A stretch of DNA of 14,449 nucleotides from Stenotrophomonas maltophilia (lineage in GTDB: Bacteria; Pseudomonadota; Gammaproteobacteria; Xanthomonadales; Xanthomonadaceae): positions 1 to 14,449 of the forward strand of contig DJBL01000053.1 of assembly GCA_002435595.1 (NCBI GenBank), written 5' to 3'. Under the pieces are notes generated by a model that was not told the DNA's origin, did no database searches, and saw only the letters and a program-made list of their open reading frames with translations. Below are positions 7,864-14,449 of this stretch, piece by piece. Within the stretch, counting starts at the first letter, position 1. Each line of letters begins with the position of its first letter. Position numbers and translations under genes: made by a program.

Positions 7864-8793
7864 TCAGGGCTTGCTGGCGATCAGCGAAATCACTTCGAAA
7901 TGCGGCGGGCGCTTTTCACGGGTCACCGTCTCCAGGCTGGACACCACCAGCCCGGCCTTCTCGGCGAACTTGCGCAGTTCCTTGTCCGAAAAGCCGAGGT
8001 TGACGTGGCCGTAGGCGTCCACGGCGGCCTTGTGTTCATGCCGGGCCAGGCTGCACAGCAGCAGGCGGCCGCCGGAACGCAGCACGCGCGCGCCTTCGGC
8101 CACGGCCTGGGCCGGCTTGGCGGCGTAGGTCAGCGCATGCATCAGCACCACCAGGTCGAAGCTGCGGTCCTTGAACGGCAGTGCGTGCATGTCGCCTTCG
8201 CGCACTTCCACGTTGGCCAGGCGGCGCAGGCGTTCGCTGGCGGCGGCCACCACGCGCGCGCTGGTGTCGATGCAGACATAGCGCTTGGCGTGCGGGGCGA
8301 CCAGTTCGGCCAGCACGCCGTCGCCGGAGGCGATGTCGAGCACGTCGCCGGTCTCCAGCAGCGGCAGCGCGGTGCGTGCCAGCGCCTCCCAGGTGCGGCC
8401 CGGCGAGTAATGGCGCTCCATGTCCCCGGCCACGCTGTCGGCCCAGTTCTGGTCGGCCGCGCGGCTGGCCAGCACCGATGCGACCCGTTCAGCATCCTGG
8501 CGCAGCAGCGGATCGTCGCTGCCGGTGCTCAACGCATGCCACAATGCGCGCTGGGCCGGGTCCAGCGCCGCGTCGTCGAAGCGGTAATAGGCCGACACCC
8601 CGGCGCGGCGATCGCGCACCAGGCCGGCTTCCTTGAGCCGGGCCAGGTGGGTGGACACCCGTGGCTGGGCCAGGGTGGTGATGGCCGACAGCTCGGCCAC
8701 GGTCAATTCTTCCTGTTCCAGCAGCGCCAGCAGGCGCACGCGGGTGGCGTCGGCGAATACCTTCAGCCGGACCGACCAGTCCTCGAGATCCAT
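7864..8793 (-). CDS. ArsR-family regulator fused to SAM-dependent methyltransferase fold, SahR-like
   Basis: A 309-residue two-domain protein. Residues 1-75 are an ArsR winged helix with recognition region TLAQPRVSTHLARLKEAGLV (40-59) and wing YYRF (69-72). The ELCVCDL metal box of ArsR/SmtB sensors is replaced by ELTVAEL (29-35), so metal sensing is unlikely. Residues about 130-309 are a class I methyltransferase fold with motif I VLDIASGDG (151-159), acidic D176 closing strand 2, and EGDMHALPF (199-207). Known family: SahR, a proteobacterial ArsR-type repressor of S-adenosylmethionine-cycle genes whose effector domain is methylase-like and binds S-adenosylhomocysteine. Position as first gene of the metH operon, and the palindrome directly upstream, support that role. 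Catalytic methyltransferase activity instead of, or besides, sensing cannot be excluded. The ATG at 8791-8793 is the only start that keeps the helix-turn-helix whole; its ribosome site is weak (AGGT). Confidence 0.88.
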   Translation of the reverse strand: MDLEDWSVRLKVFADATRVRLLALLEQEELTVAELSAITTLAQPRVSTHLARLKEAGLVRDRRAGVSAYYRFDDAALDPAQRALWHALSTGSDDPLLRQDAERVASVLASRAADQNWADSVAGDMERHYSPGRTWEALARTALPLLETGDVLDIASGDGVLAELVAPHAKRYVCIDTSARVVAAASERLRRLANVEVREGDMHALPFKDRSFDLVVLMHALTYAAKPAQAVAEGARVLRSGGRLLLCSLARHEHKAAVDAYGHVNLGFSDKELRKFAEKAGLVVSSLETVTREKRPPHFEVISLIASKP

Positions 8794-8825
8794 AAATATC
8801 TACCTATCGCGATATAGAGATATTT
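8794..8825. promoter_or_regulatory. Candidate SahR operator: concentric palindrome
   Basis: Outer arms AAATATCT (8794-8801) and AGATATTT (8818-8825) are perfect inverted repeats. They enclose the perfect 10-bp palindrome TATCGCGATA (8805-8814), and both share the same centre between 8809 and 8810. It can also be read as two overlapping ATATC-N10-GATAT type sites nine bases apart (8796-8815, and 8804-8823 with CTATC in place of ATATC). The stretch is strikingly AT-rich against its surroundings, overlaps the predicted -10 and spans the ribosome binding region of the regulator gene, which fits autorepression. Confidence 0.7.
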
Positions 8826-8851
8826 TCGTCCCTGGGCCGGTGCGGGGTCAA
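8822..8851 (-). promoter_or_regulatory. Candidate sigma-70 promoter of the regulator-metH operon
   Basis: On the minus strand TTGACC (plus-strand 8846-8851, five of six matches to the -35 consensus) is followed after 18 bases by GAAAAT (8822-8827, four of six matches to the -10). Transcription would start about seven bases further on, inside the palindrome at 8794-8825, so a bound repressor would cover the -10 and start site. The match is by eye only. Confidence 0.45.
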
Positions 8852-8877
8852 GTCAGCCCGGATCGACCCGCCCCCGG

Positions 8878-8883
8878 TACAAT
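8878..8883 (+). promoter_or_regulatory. Candidate -10 element for acyl-CoA dehydrogenase
   Basis: TACAAT matches five of six consensus bases and lies 60 bases before the GTG start; no convincing -35 is present at 16-18 bases spacing. Just downstream, a short hairpin (CGCCCC-ACC-GGGGCG, 8884-8898) and the palindrome GCGCATTGCGC (8898-8908) would be in the 5' leader. The -35 of the opposite-strand promoter lies about 30 bp away, so the two divergent units share one control region. Confidence 0.35.
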
Positions 8884-8942
8884 CGCCCCACCGGGGCGCG
8901 CATTGCGCAGCCCCTATCACCATATGTTCCTGGGAGGGTGTT

Positions 8943-10091
8943 GTGGATTTCAGCTTTACCGAAGAGCAGCTGATGCTGCAGGACGTCGCGCGCCGGATCG
9001 CGCAGGAAAAGATCGCGCCGAGCGCAGAACATCATGACCGTACCGGCGAATTCCCGCTGGACAACATCCGCCTGCTGGGTGAGAACGGCCTGATGGGCAT
9101 CGAAGTGCCGGCCGAGTACGGCGGCGCGGGCATGGACCCGATTGCCTACGTGCTGGCGATGGTGGAGGTCGCCGCCGGCGACGCGGCCCATTCGACCATC
9201 ATGTCGGTCAACAATTCGCTGTTCTGCAACGGCATCCTGACCCACGGCAGCGAAGCGCAGAAGCACAAGTACGTGCGCGCCATCGCCGAGGGCGAGGCAA
9301 TCGGCGCGTTCGCGCTGACCGAGCCGCAGTCCGGTTCGGACGCCACCGCCATGCGCTGCCGCGCGGTGAAGCAGGCCGACGGCACCTTCGTGATCAACGG
9401 CAAGAAGAGCTGGATCACCTCCGGCCCGGTCGCCAAGTACATCGTGCTGTTCGCGATGACCGACCCCGAGCAGGGCGCGCGCGGCATCACCGCCTTCATG
9501 ATCGACACCGACAAGGCCGGTTTCCACCGCGGCAAGACCGAGCCCAAGCTCGGCATCCGCGCCTCGGCCACCTGCGAGATCGAGTTCCAGGATTACGTGG
9601 CCAGCGCCGACGAAGTGCTGGGCAAGGAGGGCGAGGGCTTCAAGATCGCCATGGGCGTGCTCGACGCCGGCCGCATCGGCATCGCCTCGCAGGCCATCGG
9701 TATTGCCCGCGCGGCGTATGAAGCGACCCTGGAGTACGTGAGGGACCGCAAGGCCTTCGGTGCGGCCATCGGTACCTTCCAGATGACCCAGGCCAAGATC
9801 GCCGACATGAAGTGCAAGCTGGACGCAGCGCTGCTGCTGACCCTGCGCGCGGCATGGGTGAAGGGCCAGGGCAAGCGCTTCAGCAATGAAGCGGCCATCG
9901 CCAAGCTGACCGCATCCGAAGCGGCGATGTGGATCACCCACCAGGCCGTGCAGATCCACGGCGGCATGGGCTACTCCAAGGAAATGCCGCTGGAGCGGTA
10001 CTTCCGTGATGCCAAGATCACCGAAATCTACGAGGGCACCTCGGAGATCCAGCGGCTGGTGATCGCGCGCAACGAGACCGGGCTGCGCTGA
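8943..10091 (+). CDS. Acyl-CoA dehydrogenase (short/branched-chain type)
   Basis: A 382-residue FAD flavoenzyme of normal family length. It oxidises an acyl-CoA to the trans-2-enoyl-CoA and passes electrons to electron-transfer flavoprotein, in the cytoplasm. N-terminal helical domain about 1-118, beta domain with signature FALTEPQSGSDA (123-134) about 119-230, and C-terminal helical domain with QIHGGMGYSKEMPLERYFRD (337-356). The catalytic base is most likely E364 in ITEIYEGTSEIQ, the position used by short-chain and butyryl-CoA dehydrogenases. Chain-length or branched-chain preference cannot be fixed from this alone. The start is GTG at 8943-8945, with GGGAGG at 8932-8937 five bases upstream; the nearby ATG at 8924 is out of frame. 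It is transcribed away from the metH regulator and appears monocistronic, ending at a hairpin ten bases after its stop. Confidence 0.95.
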   Translation: MDFSFTEEQLMLQDVARRIAQEKIAPSAEHHDRTGEFPLDNIRLLGENGLMGIEVPAEYGGAGMDPIAYVLAMVEVAAGDAAHSTIMSVNNSLFCNGILTHGSEAQKHKYVRAIAEGEAIGAFALTEPQSGSDATAMRCRAVKQADGTFVINGKKSWITSGPVAKYIVLFAMTDPEQGARGITAFMIDTDKAGFHRGKTEPKLGIRASATCEIEFQDYVASADEVLGKEGEGFKIAMGVLDAGRIGIASQAIGIARAAYEATLEYVRDRKAFGAAIGTFQMTQAKIADMKCKLDAALLLTLRAAWVKGQGKRFSNEAAIAKLTASEAAMWITHQAVQIHGGMGYSKEMPLERYFRDAKITEIYEGTSEIQRLVIARNETGLR

Positions 10092-10101
10092 TCGAGCCCA
10101 G

Positions 10102-10124
10102 GGCGGCGCCTTGATGGCGCCGCC
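10102..10124 (+). terminator. Hairpin terminator of acyl-CoA dehydrogenase
   Basis: A perfect 9-bp stem, GGCGGCGCC (10102-10110) and GGCGCCGCC (10116-10124), with loop TTGAT, begins ten bases after the stop codon. The tail, TCGTTGGT, is poor in T, so termination may be weak or the hairpin may mainly protect the 3' end. The gap from here to 10260 shows no gene or other clear signal. Confidence 0.6.
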
Positions 10125-10260
10125 TCGTTGGTGGGCTGCATCCATGGAATGATCGATTGTGCGCGCAGTGCGCCCATTCTCTGACAGCCGCACCCCGGAT
10201 TGATGTCAGCGGGCGTGACCCAAGAATCAAACGTGGCTCAACGTTGCCCTGACACTCACC

Positions 10261-11154
10261 CTAACCGTTGGTACACGCCAACGTTTCGCCGTTCCAGGTG
10301 CAGCGCAGCCGCAGGATCTCAATCCCGGACTCGTCTATCCGCATGCCGTACAGTTTCGCGGCTTGCATCCACTCGCGCATGGAGCGGCGATCCGGAAAGT
10401 AGTGGTCCCCTGCAAAAATGTCGCCGGCATCGGGCCCGATTGCCGCAGCGTCAGGTAGCGGATTTCCTTGCGCGTCCCGGCTCTTTCCTTTCAGGTAGCG
10501 CGCATGATGGACCGAATCCGGCTCAATGATGAGCTCGGTTTGCGATCCATCGCGCCACGTGATCCTGTAGGTCACCGAATCGACGCCGAAAAGGCGGCTG
10601 ACGAAACTCAAGCCCACCGATGACAGGGTAGTGGAGATCGAATTCCAGGCAATGCTGTTGGTTGTTGCGCCGGAGAACGCTGCGCCGATACTGCTGCCAA
10701 GCCTTGCGCGCGCTGTGGCGGACTCGATGATGTCGTAGGCGCGGTAGTCCCTGAACTCTTCCGGGAACGCAATTCCATTGGCCAGGCCGGGATCGTCAGG
10801 ATGGATGGGAACGACTGCTCCCTTGCCCCCCGCACCTGCAGCACTGGCAGACGCATCCAGATGGGCAAGCCCCATGACGCGCTGGAAGGCGCTGGATACC
10901 GGCGACGGAACTGCCGTAGTGATGGCCCTGTAGCGCTTTAGCTCACGGTCGTACTCGACCTCGAAGCCATGGAGCTTTACCTGGGCCAGATCGACCACGA
11001 GCGTGGTTCCGGTGCCTGAGCTCGCGGCAATCTGGCGTGGATTGACGCAGTTGTCGCAGACGACAAGTCCACCGGCGTGCGCGTCGCCGGACTGGAACAG
11101 TCCGGTTCCCAGCAGCAGCGGCAGTGACGTGGTAGCGAAACCACGGTGTTTCAT
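10261..11154 (-). CDS. Secreted or periplasmic protein of unknown function
   Basis: I do not recognise this 297-residue protein. Residues 1-27 look like a signal peptide (basic MKHR, hydrophobic LPLLLGTGLF, cleavage after AHA). The mature part has exactly four cysteines in two close pairs, C33/C36 (CDNC) and C285/C294, near the two ends, which suggests disulfides. A Gly/Ala/Ser-rich stretch (about 101-113) acts as a linker, and 152-190 is a small-residue amphipathic segment (GSSIGAAFSGATTNSIAWNS and on). The C-terminal third is charged. The ATG at 11152-11154 has GGGAG eight bases upstream and places the signal peptide correctly. By eye its GC content is lower than that of its neighbours, with more A/T-ending codons, so it may have been acquired. 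It is flanked by genes on the opposite strand and has no operon partner. Confidence 0.75.
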   Translation of the reverse strand: MKHRGFATTSLPLLLGTGLFQSGDAHAGGLVVCDNCVNPRQIAASSGTGTTLVVDLAQVKLHGFEVEYDRELKRYRAITTAVPSPVSSAFQRVMGLAHLDASASAAGAGGKGAVVPIHPDDPGLANGIAFPEEFRDYRAYDIIESATARARLGSSIGAAFSGATTNSIAWNSISTTLSSVGLSFVSRLFGVDSVTYRITWRDGSQTELIIEPDSVHHARYLKGKSRDAQGNPLPDAAAIGPDAGDIFAGDHYFPDRRSMREWMQAAKLYGMRIDESGIEILRLRCTWNGETLACTNG

Positions 11155-11312
11155 GGCGTTTCTCCCCCGTTGAGCGCGACGGGCCGGTCATCCAGCGTGG
11201 ATCGCGCGAGGGTCTTTTGTATCCCTACTGGTCACCGAAGACCGTGCCGCCGTCTACAGATGGATAACGATGTGTCGATCACGACATGGTGAGGCGTGGA
11301 CGTCAGGGGTCG

Positions 11313-11333
11313 GTGCCGACCGTTGGTCGGCAC
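11313..11333. repeat. Perfect hairpin, probable degenerate SMAG-like unit
   Basis: GTGCCGACC (11313-11321), loop GTT, GGTCGGCAC (11325-11333) form a perfect 9-bp stem. The stem resembles SMAG-type cores, but the head reads GTCG instead of GTAG. It lies in the 224-bp gap between two divergently transcribed genes, 45 bp before the small membrane protein's start. The rest of that gap shows no convincing promoter. Confidence 0.5.
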
Positions 11334-11378
11334 GCCGATTGAGGCAGAATGTGCCCTCGTTTTTCTGCCGGACATTCC

Positions 11379-11672
11379 ATGCTGATTTACCGAGGCGCAG
11401 GTTTTCTGACCCTGCTCACCCCCATCGCCACCTTGCTGCTGCTGATGTGGCTGTGGCCCGACCCTGCCGTTGCCAAGGGCAATACGTCGCTGACGCAGCT
11501 GCTGGTCGGATTCGGGAGTGGTGCGGCGATCAATGTGCTGCTGGGTCTGGTGCTCAATCGCGGCCCACGTGCGCCGGGTGAGCGTACCCGCCATCATTTC
11601 TTCTTCGTGCCGATGCAGTGGCCGTCGCTGGTGATCGTGGTCGCCTGCGCGGCGGTGGCGCTGCTGCGCTGA
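11379..11672 (+). CDS. Small integral membrane protein, unknown function
   Basis: A 97-residue protein with three hydrophobic segments at about 9-26, 40-58 and 80-96, separated by a short polar region (NRGPRAPGERTRHH, 60-73). The MLIYRG opening and the HHFFFVPMQW block before the last segment recall a widespread group of small membrane proteins beginning MxIYRGWG, for which I know no proven function. I chose the ATG at 11379 because MxIYRG is the usual N-terminus of that group. An ATG ten codons upstream (11349) has a better ribosome site (GAGG, four bases away) and remains possible. The gene is followed at once by an inverted repeat pair. Confidence 0.7.
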   Translation: MLIYRGAGFLTLLTPIATLLLLMWLWPDPAVAKGNTSLTQLLVGFGSGAAINVLLGLVLNRGPRAPGERTRHHFFFVPMQWPSLVIVVACAAVALLR

Positions 11673-11673
11673 G

Positions 11674-11757
11674 CGGTAGTGCCGGCCGCTGGCCGGCAAC
11701 CAGGCGGTCCGTGCATGGCACGTCTCTGGAGGAGCCGGCCAGCGGCCGGCACTACCG
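11674..11757. repeat. SMAG/REP doublet: two GTAG-headed palindromes facing each other
   Basis: The left unit (11674-11697) and right unit (11734-11757) are perfect 24-base inverted copies with a 36-base spacer. Each has the GTAG head on its outer side and a stem TGCCGGCC-GCT-GGCCGGCA (7-8 bp) inside. The pair can fold as two small hairpins or one long one. It begins two bases after the small membrane gene's stop. GTAG-headed palindromes of this kind are the known SMAG family of S. maltophilia, thought to be moved by REP-associated tyrosine transposases acting in trans; no such transposase is in the window. Confidence 0.85.
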
Positions 11758-11826
11758 GATCCAGGCATGCATCCGACCATGCGCCCGCTGATGAAAGGCT
11801 GTACCCCCTGGCAATGCACCGCCCAC

Positions 11827-11858
11827 AAAAAAAGCCCCGGCGCGTGCCGGGGCTTTTC
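11827..11858. terminator. Strong rho-independent terminator, mainly for the RND pump gene
   Basis: A perfect 12-bp stem, AAAAGCCCCGGC (11830-11841) and GCCGGGGCTTTT (11846-11857), with loop GCGT. On the minus strand it is followed by seven T, a classical intrinsic terminator 24 bases after the RND gene's stop. On the plus strand the T-run is four bases, so it may also stop transcripts from the small membrane gene. Confidence 0.9.
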
Positions 11859-11881
11859 CATTTCAGCGCATCACCGCCGGA

Positions 11882-14449
11882 TCAACGATCCGGGCGGTGT
11901 GCGGCGTTGGCCTCGCTCTGGCGCTCGACGAACTCCTTGGACGGTTCGTCCAGCTTGTCCCCGAGCATGCGGCGGACCACGATGAAGAACACCGGGATCA
12001 TCAGCAGGCCCAGGAAGGTGGCGAACACCATGCCGCCGATCACGCCGGTACCGATGGCGTGGCGGGCGTTGGCGCCGGCACCGGTGGAGATGGCCATCGG
12101 CACCACGCCCAGGATGAAGGCGAAGGAGGTCATCAGGATCGGGCGGAAGCGCAGGCGCGAGGCTTCGATGGTGGCCTCGCGCAGGGTCTTGCCCGCCGCA
12201 CGCTGCTCCACCGCGAACTCCACGATCAGGATGGCGTTCTTGGCCGCCAGGCCGATCACCGTGATCAGGCCGATCTTGAAGTACAGATCGTTGGGCAGGC
12301 CGCGCGCCAGCGAGAACGCCAGCGCACCGAGCACGCCCAGCGGCACCACCAGCAGCACCGCGACCGGGATCGACCAGCTTTCATACAGCGCGGCCAGGCA
12401 CAGGAACACCACCACGATGGACAGCACCAGCAGCAGGGTCGCCGCGTTGCCGGCCAGGATTTCCTGGTAGCTCATGCCCGACCAGTCGTAGCCGAAGCCG
12501 GCCGGCAGGTCGTCGCTGACGATCCGTTCCATCGCCTGCATCGCCTCACCCGAGCTGCGCCCCGGTGCCTGCGAACCGACGATGTTGACCGCCGAGTAGC
12601 CGTTGTAGCGGCTCAGCGACGGCGGTGCGGACACCCAGTCGGACTTGACCACGGTGCTCAGCGGGATCATCGCCGGGGTGCCGTCCGCGTTGGTCTGCAG
12701 GCTGCTGGGCGTGTAGAAGCTGTTGAGCGACTCGGCGCCGGTACGGTACGGGCCATCGGCCTGCATCGTCACCCGCTTGATGCGGCCTTCGTAGAAGAAG
12801 TCGTTGACGTACACCGGGGCCAGCATCAGCTGGATGGTGCTGTACACGTCCGACACCGACAGCCCCATGGTCTGGGCCTGCACGCGGTCCACGTGCAACT
12901 GCAGCTGCGGGGCGTTCTCCAGGCCGTTGGGACGCACGCCGGTGAGCAGGTCGCTCTCCTGTGCCGCCTTGCCGAGCAGGATGTTGCGGGCCTGCGTCAG
13001 CTGTTCATAGCCGGCGCCACCACGGTCCTGCAGCCACATGTCAAAGCCGCCGAACTGGCCCAGGCCCTGCACGGTCGGCAGGTTGACCACGAAGATCTGC
13101 GCTTCCTTGATGCCGTAGAAGGCACCGTTCATCTTCTGGATGAACTCGGGCACGGTGACCTTGCGCTCGTCCCACGGCTTGAGGCGGATGAAGCCCATGC
13201 CGACGTTCTCGCCGGAACCGACGAAGCTGAAGCCGGCCACCTGCAGCATGCCCTCGAACCCTTCCTGGTCCTTGAGCACGCCCCGCATCTGCGCGAAGGC
13301 CTGGTTGGTCTGGGCCTTGGTCGAGCCTGGCGGCAACTGCACGATCGCCAGCGCGTAGCCCTGGTCTTCCTCGGGCAGGAAGCTGCCGGGCATGCGCGTG
13401 AACAGGAAGCCGCACAGCGCGGTGAGCACCACGAACAGGATCATCCAGCGCGGGGCATGGCGCACCGCCGAGGTGATGTGGCCCACGTAGGTGCCACTGA
13501 TCTTGTCGTAATACTTGTTGAAGGTGCGGTAGACGACGTTGGGCTTGTCGCTGTGGGTCGGCTTGAGGAAGGTCGCGCACAGGGCCGGGGTGAAGCCCAG
13601 CGCCAGGAACGCGGAGAAGCCCATCGCGATGGCGATGGTCAGTGCGAACTGCTTGTAGATCTCGCCGGCCGCACCGCCCTGCAGGGCCGAGGGGATGAAC
13701 ACCGCCGCCAGCACCACGGTGATGGCCACCACCGCGCCGGTGATCTGGGTCATGGCCTTCTGGGTAGCGGCCTTGGGCGGCAGCTTCTCCTCGGTCATGA
13801 TGCGCTCGACGTTCTCGATGACCACGATCGCGTCATCGACCACGATGCCGATCGCCAGCACCATCGCAAACAGGGTCAGCTGGTTGATGGTGAAGCCGAT
13901 GATGCTCATGCCCAGGAAGGTGCCGAGCAGGGCCACCGGGATGACCAGGGTGGGGATCAGGGTGGCGCGGAAGTTCTGCAGGAAGATCAGCATCACCAGG
14001 AACACCAGTGCCACTGCTTCGATCAGGGTCTTGACCACTTCCTCGATCGAGATCTTCACGAAGGTGGTGCTGTCGTACGGCGAGAACCAGCTGACGCCGG
14101 CCGGGAAGCTCGGGGCCAGTTCGTCCATCTTGGCGGTGACCGCATTGGCCACGTTCAGGGCGTTGGCGCCGGGCAGCAGCTGGATGGCGAAGGCGCCGGT
14201 GGGCTTGCCGTTGTACTGGGTGTCAAAGCCGTAGTTGTTGGCGCCGAAGGCGATGCGCGCGATGTCCTTGAGCATCACCCGCGAACCGTCGGCGTTGGCG
14301 CGCAGGATGATCTGCTCGAACTGCTCCGGCGAGCTGAAGCGCCCTTCGGCCGACACGGTGGCGGTGAAGTAGTGCCCTTCCGGGGACGGATCCGAGCCCA
14401 GCGAACCGGCCGCGAACTGCACGTTCTGGGCCTTGATCGCGGCCAGCAC
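11882..14449 (-). CDS. RND multidrug efflux transporter, HAE1/AcrB family, N-terminus beyond window
   Basis: The frame is open to the last base, giving 855 residues that align with AcrB from about residue 203 to the end; about 200 residues, including TM1, are missing. Proton-relay residues are present: D205/D206 in GIVVDDAIVVIENVERIM (AcrB D407/D408) and K737 in GLAAKNAILIVEF (AcrB K940). TM segments 2-6 (about 140-345 of the visible part), the second porter/docking loop and TM 8-12 follow in the usual order. It sits in the inner membrane as a trimer and, with a periplasmic adaptor and an outer-membrane channel, exports drugs and other amphipathic compounds by proton antiport. The adaptor gene is presumably just upstream, outside the window. 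A strong terminator follows the stop, so no channel gene is co-transcribed. Which S. maltophilia Sme pump this is cannot be settled here. Confidence 0.95.
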   Translation of the reverse strand: MLAAIKAQNVQFAAGSLGSDPSPEGHYFTATVSAEGRFSSPEQFEQIILRANADGSRVMLKDIARIAFGANNYGFDTQYNGKPTGAFAIQLLPGANALNVANAVTAKMDELAPSFPAGVSWFSPYDSTTFVKISIEEVVKTLIEAVALVFLVMLIFLQNFRATLIPTLVIPVALLGTFLGMSIIGFTINQLTLFAMVLAIGIVVDDAIVVIENVERIMTEEKLPPKAATQKAMTQITGAVVAITVVLAAVFIPSALQGGAAGEIYKQFALTIAIAMGFSAFLALGFTPALCATFLKPTHSDKPNVVYRTFNKYYDKISGTYVGHITSAVRHAPRWMILFVVLTALCGFLFTRMPGSFLPEEDQGYALAIVQLPPGSTKAQTNQAFAQMRGVLKDQEGFEGMLQVAGFSFVGSGENVGMGFIRLKPWDERKVTVPEFIQKMNGAFYGIKEAQIFVVNLPTVQGLGQFGGFDMWLQDRGGAGYEQLTQARNILLGKAAQESDLLTGVRPNGLENAPQLQLHVDRVQAQTMGLSVSDVYSTIQLMLAPVYVNDFFYEGRIKRVTMQADGPYRTGAESLNSFYTPSSLQTNADGTPAMIPLSTVVKSDWVSAPPSLSRYNGYSAVNIVGSQAPGRSSGEAMQAMERIVSDDLPAGFGYDWSGMSYQEILAGNAATLLLVLSIVVVFLCLAALYESWSIPVAVLLVVPLGVLGALAFSLARGLPNDLYFKIGLITVIGLAAKNAILIVEFAVEQRAAGKTLREATIEASRLRFRPILMTSFAFILGVVPMAISTGAGANARHAIGTGVIGGMVFATFLGLLMIPVFFIVVRRMLGDKLDEPSKEFVERQSEANAAHRPDR

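Noticed and set aside
6698..7870. Cobalamin or SAM riboswitch linked to the metH genes
   Set aside because: Gaps within the operon are 8 and 57 bases and the operon leader is very short; there is no room for such an RNA and no conserved core was seen.
6530..8014. A 494-codon open frame on the plus strand opposite the MetH N-terminal gene
   Set aside because: Same reasoning: it mirrors conserved codons of the real gene, with no ribosome site or recognisable domain.
8853..10193. A 446-codon open frame opposite the acyl-CoA dehydrogenase
   Set aside because: The plus strand carries both acyl-CoA dehydrogenase signatures and a good start, so the antisense frame is a GC-rich shadow.
10224..10243. 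AACGT/ACGTT inverted repeat just after the secreted-protein gene, considered as its terminator
   Set aside because: A five-base arm without a T-run is too weak to call.
11205..11235. TACAAA-like -10 upstream of the secreted-protein gene on the minus strand
   Set aside because: No acceptable -35 at proper spacing, so the promoter of this gene remains unlocated.
11349..11378. Longer start for the small membrane protein, adding MCPRFSAGHS
   Set aside because: The extension is polar and unlike the usual MxIYRG beginning of similar small proteins, although its ribosome site is better; kept only as an alternative.

Overview
The window is GC-rich, densely packed bacterial DNA, most likely from Stenotrophomonas or a close relative in the Xanthomonadaceae. 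Two things point there. Several intergenic gaps hold GTAG-headed palindromic units that look like the SMAG/REP-type repeats of S. maltophilia. The cobalamin-dependent methionine synthase is also split into two genes behind an ArsR-methyltransferase regulator, an arrangement I associate with this family. The assignment rests on recognition by eye, not on a database search.

Layout, left to right. 2-1303 (+) is the 3' part of a membrane O-acyltransferase fused to an SGNH domain, cut by the window start. It converges on a (-) strand block: an exported amidohydrolase (1332-2669) and an MFS permease (2759-3949), with one repeat unit between them and another after the permease start. Next is a (-) strand operon transcribed from about 8820 down to 4013: an ArsR-type regulator fused to a methyltransferase fold (SahR-like), the homocysteine/zinc half of MetH, and the folate/cobalamin/AdoMet half of MetH. 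Divergent from it is an acyl-CoA dehydrogenase (8943-10091, +) ending at a strong hairpin. After that come a lower-GC secreted protein of unknown function (10261-11154, -), a three-segment small membrane protein (11379-11672, +), an inverted pair of repeat units, a strong terminator, and the C-terminal four fifths of an HAE1-type RND efflux pump (11882-14449, -), cut by the window end.

The most interesting part is the methionine-cycle operon. The two halves of MetH are in the same reading frame, separated by one TGA and 19 open codons. The second half has no visible Shine-Dalgarno. Instead the junction holds two minicistrons: the first starts in an ATGA overlap with the stop of the first half, and the second ends in an ATGA overlap with the start of the second half. 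This suggests translation passed on by termination-reinitiation. Upstream of the operon, over the predicted -10 and the ribosome binding region of the regulator, lies a 32-bp concentric palindrome that is a strong candidate operator. The regulator lacks the ArsR metal-binding cysteines and carries a SAM/SAH-binding fold, which fits a methionine-cycle repressor that senses S-adenosylhomocysteine.

The remaining genes look like ordinary chromosomal genes. I see no phage, integrase, CRISPR array, rRNA or tRNA in the window.
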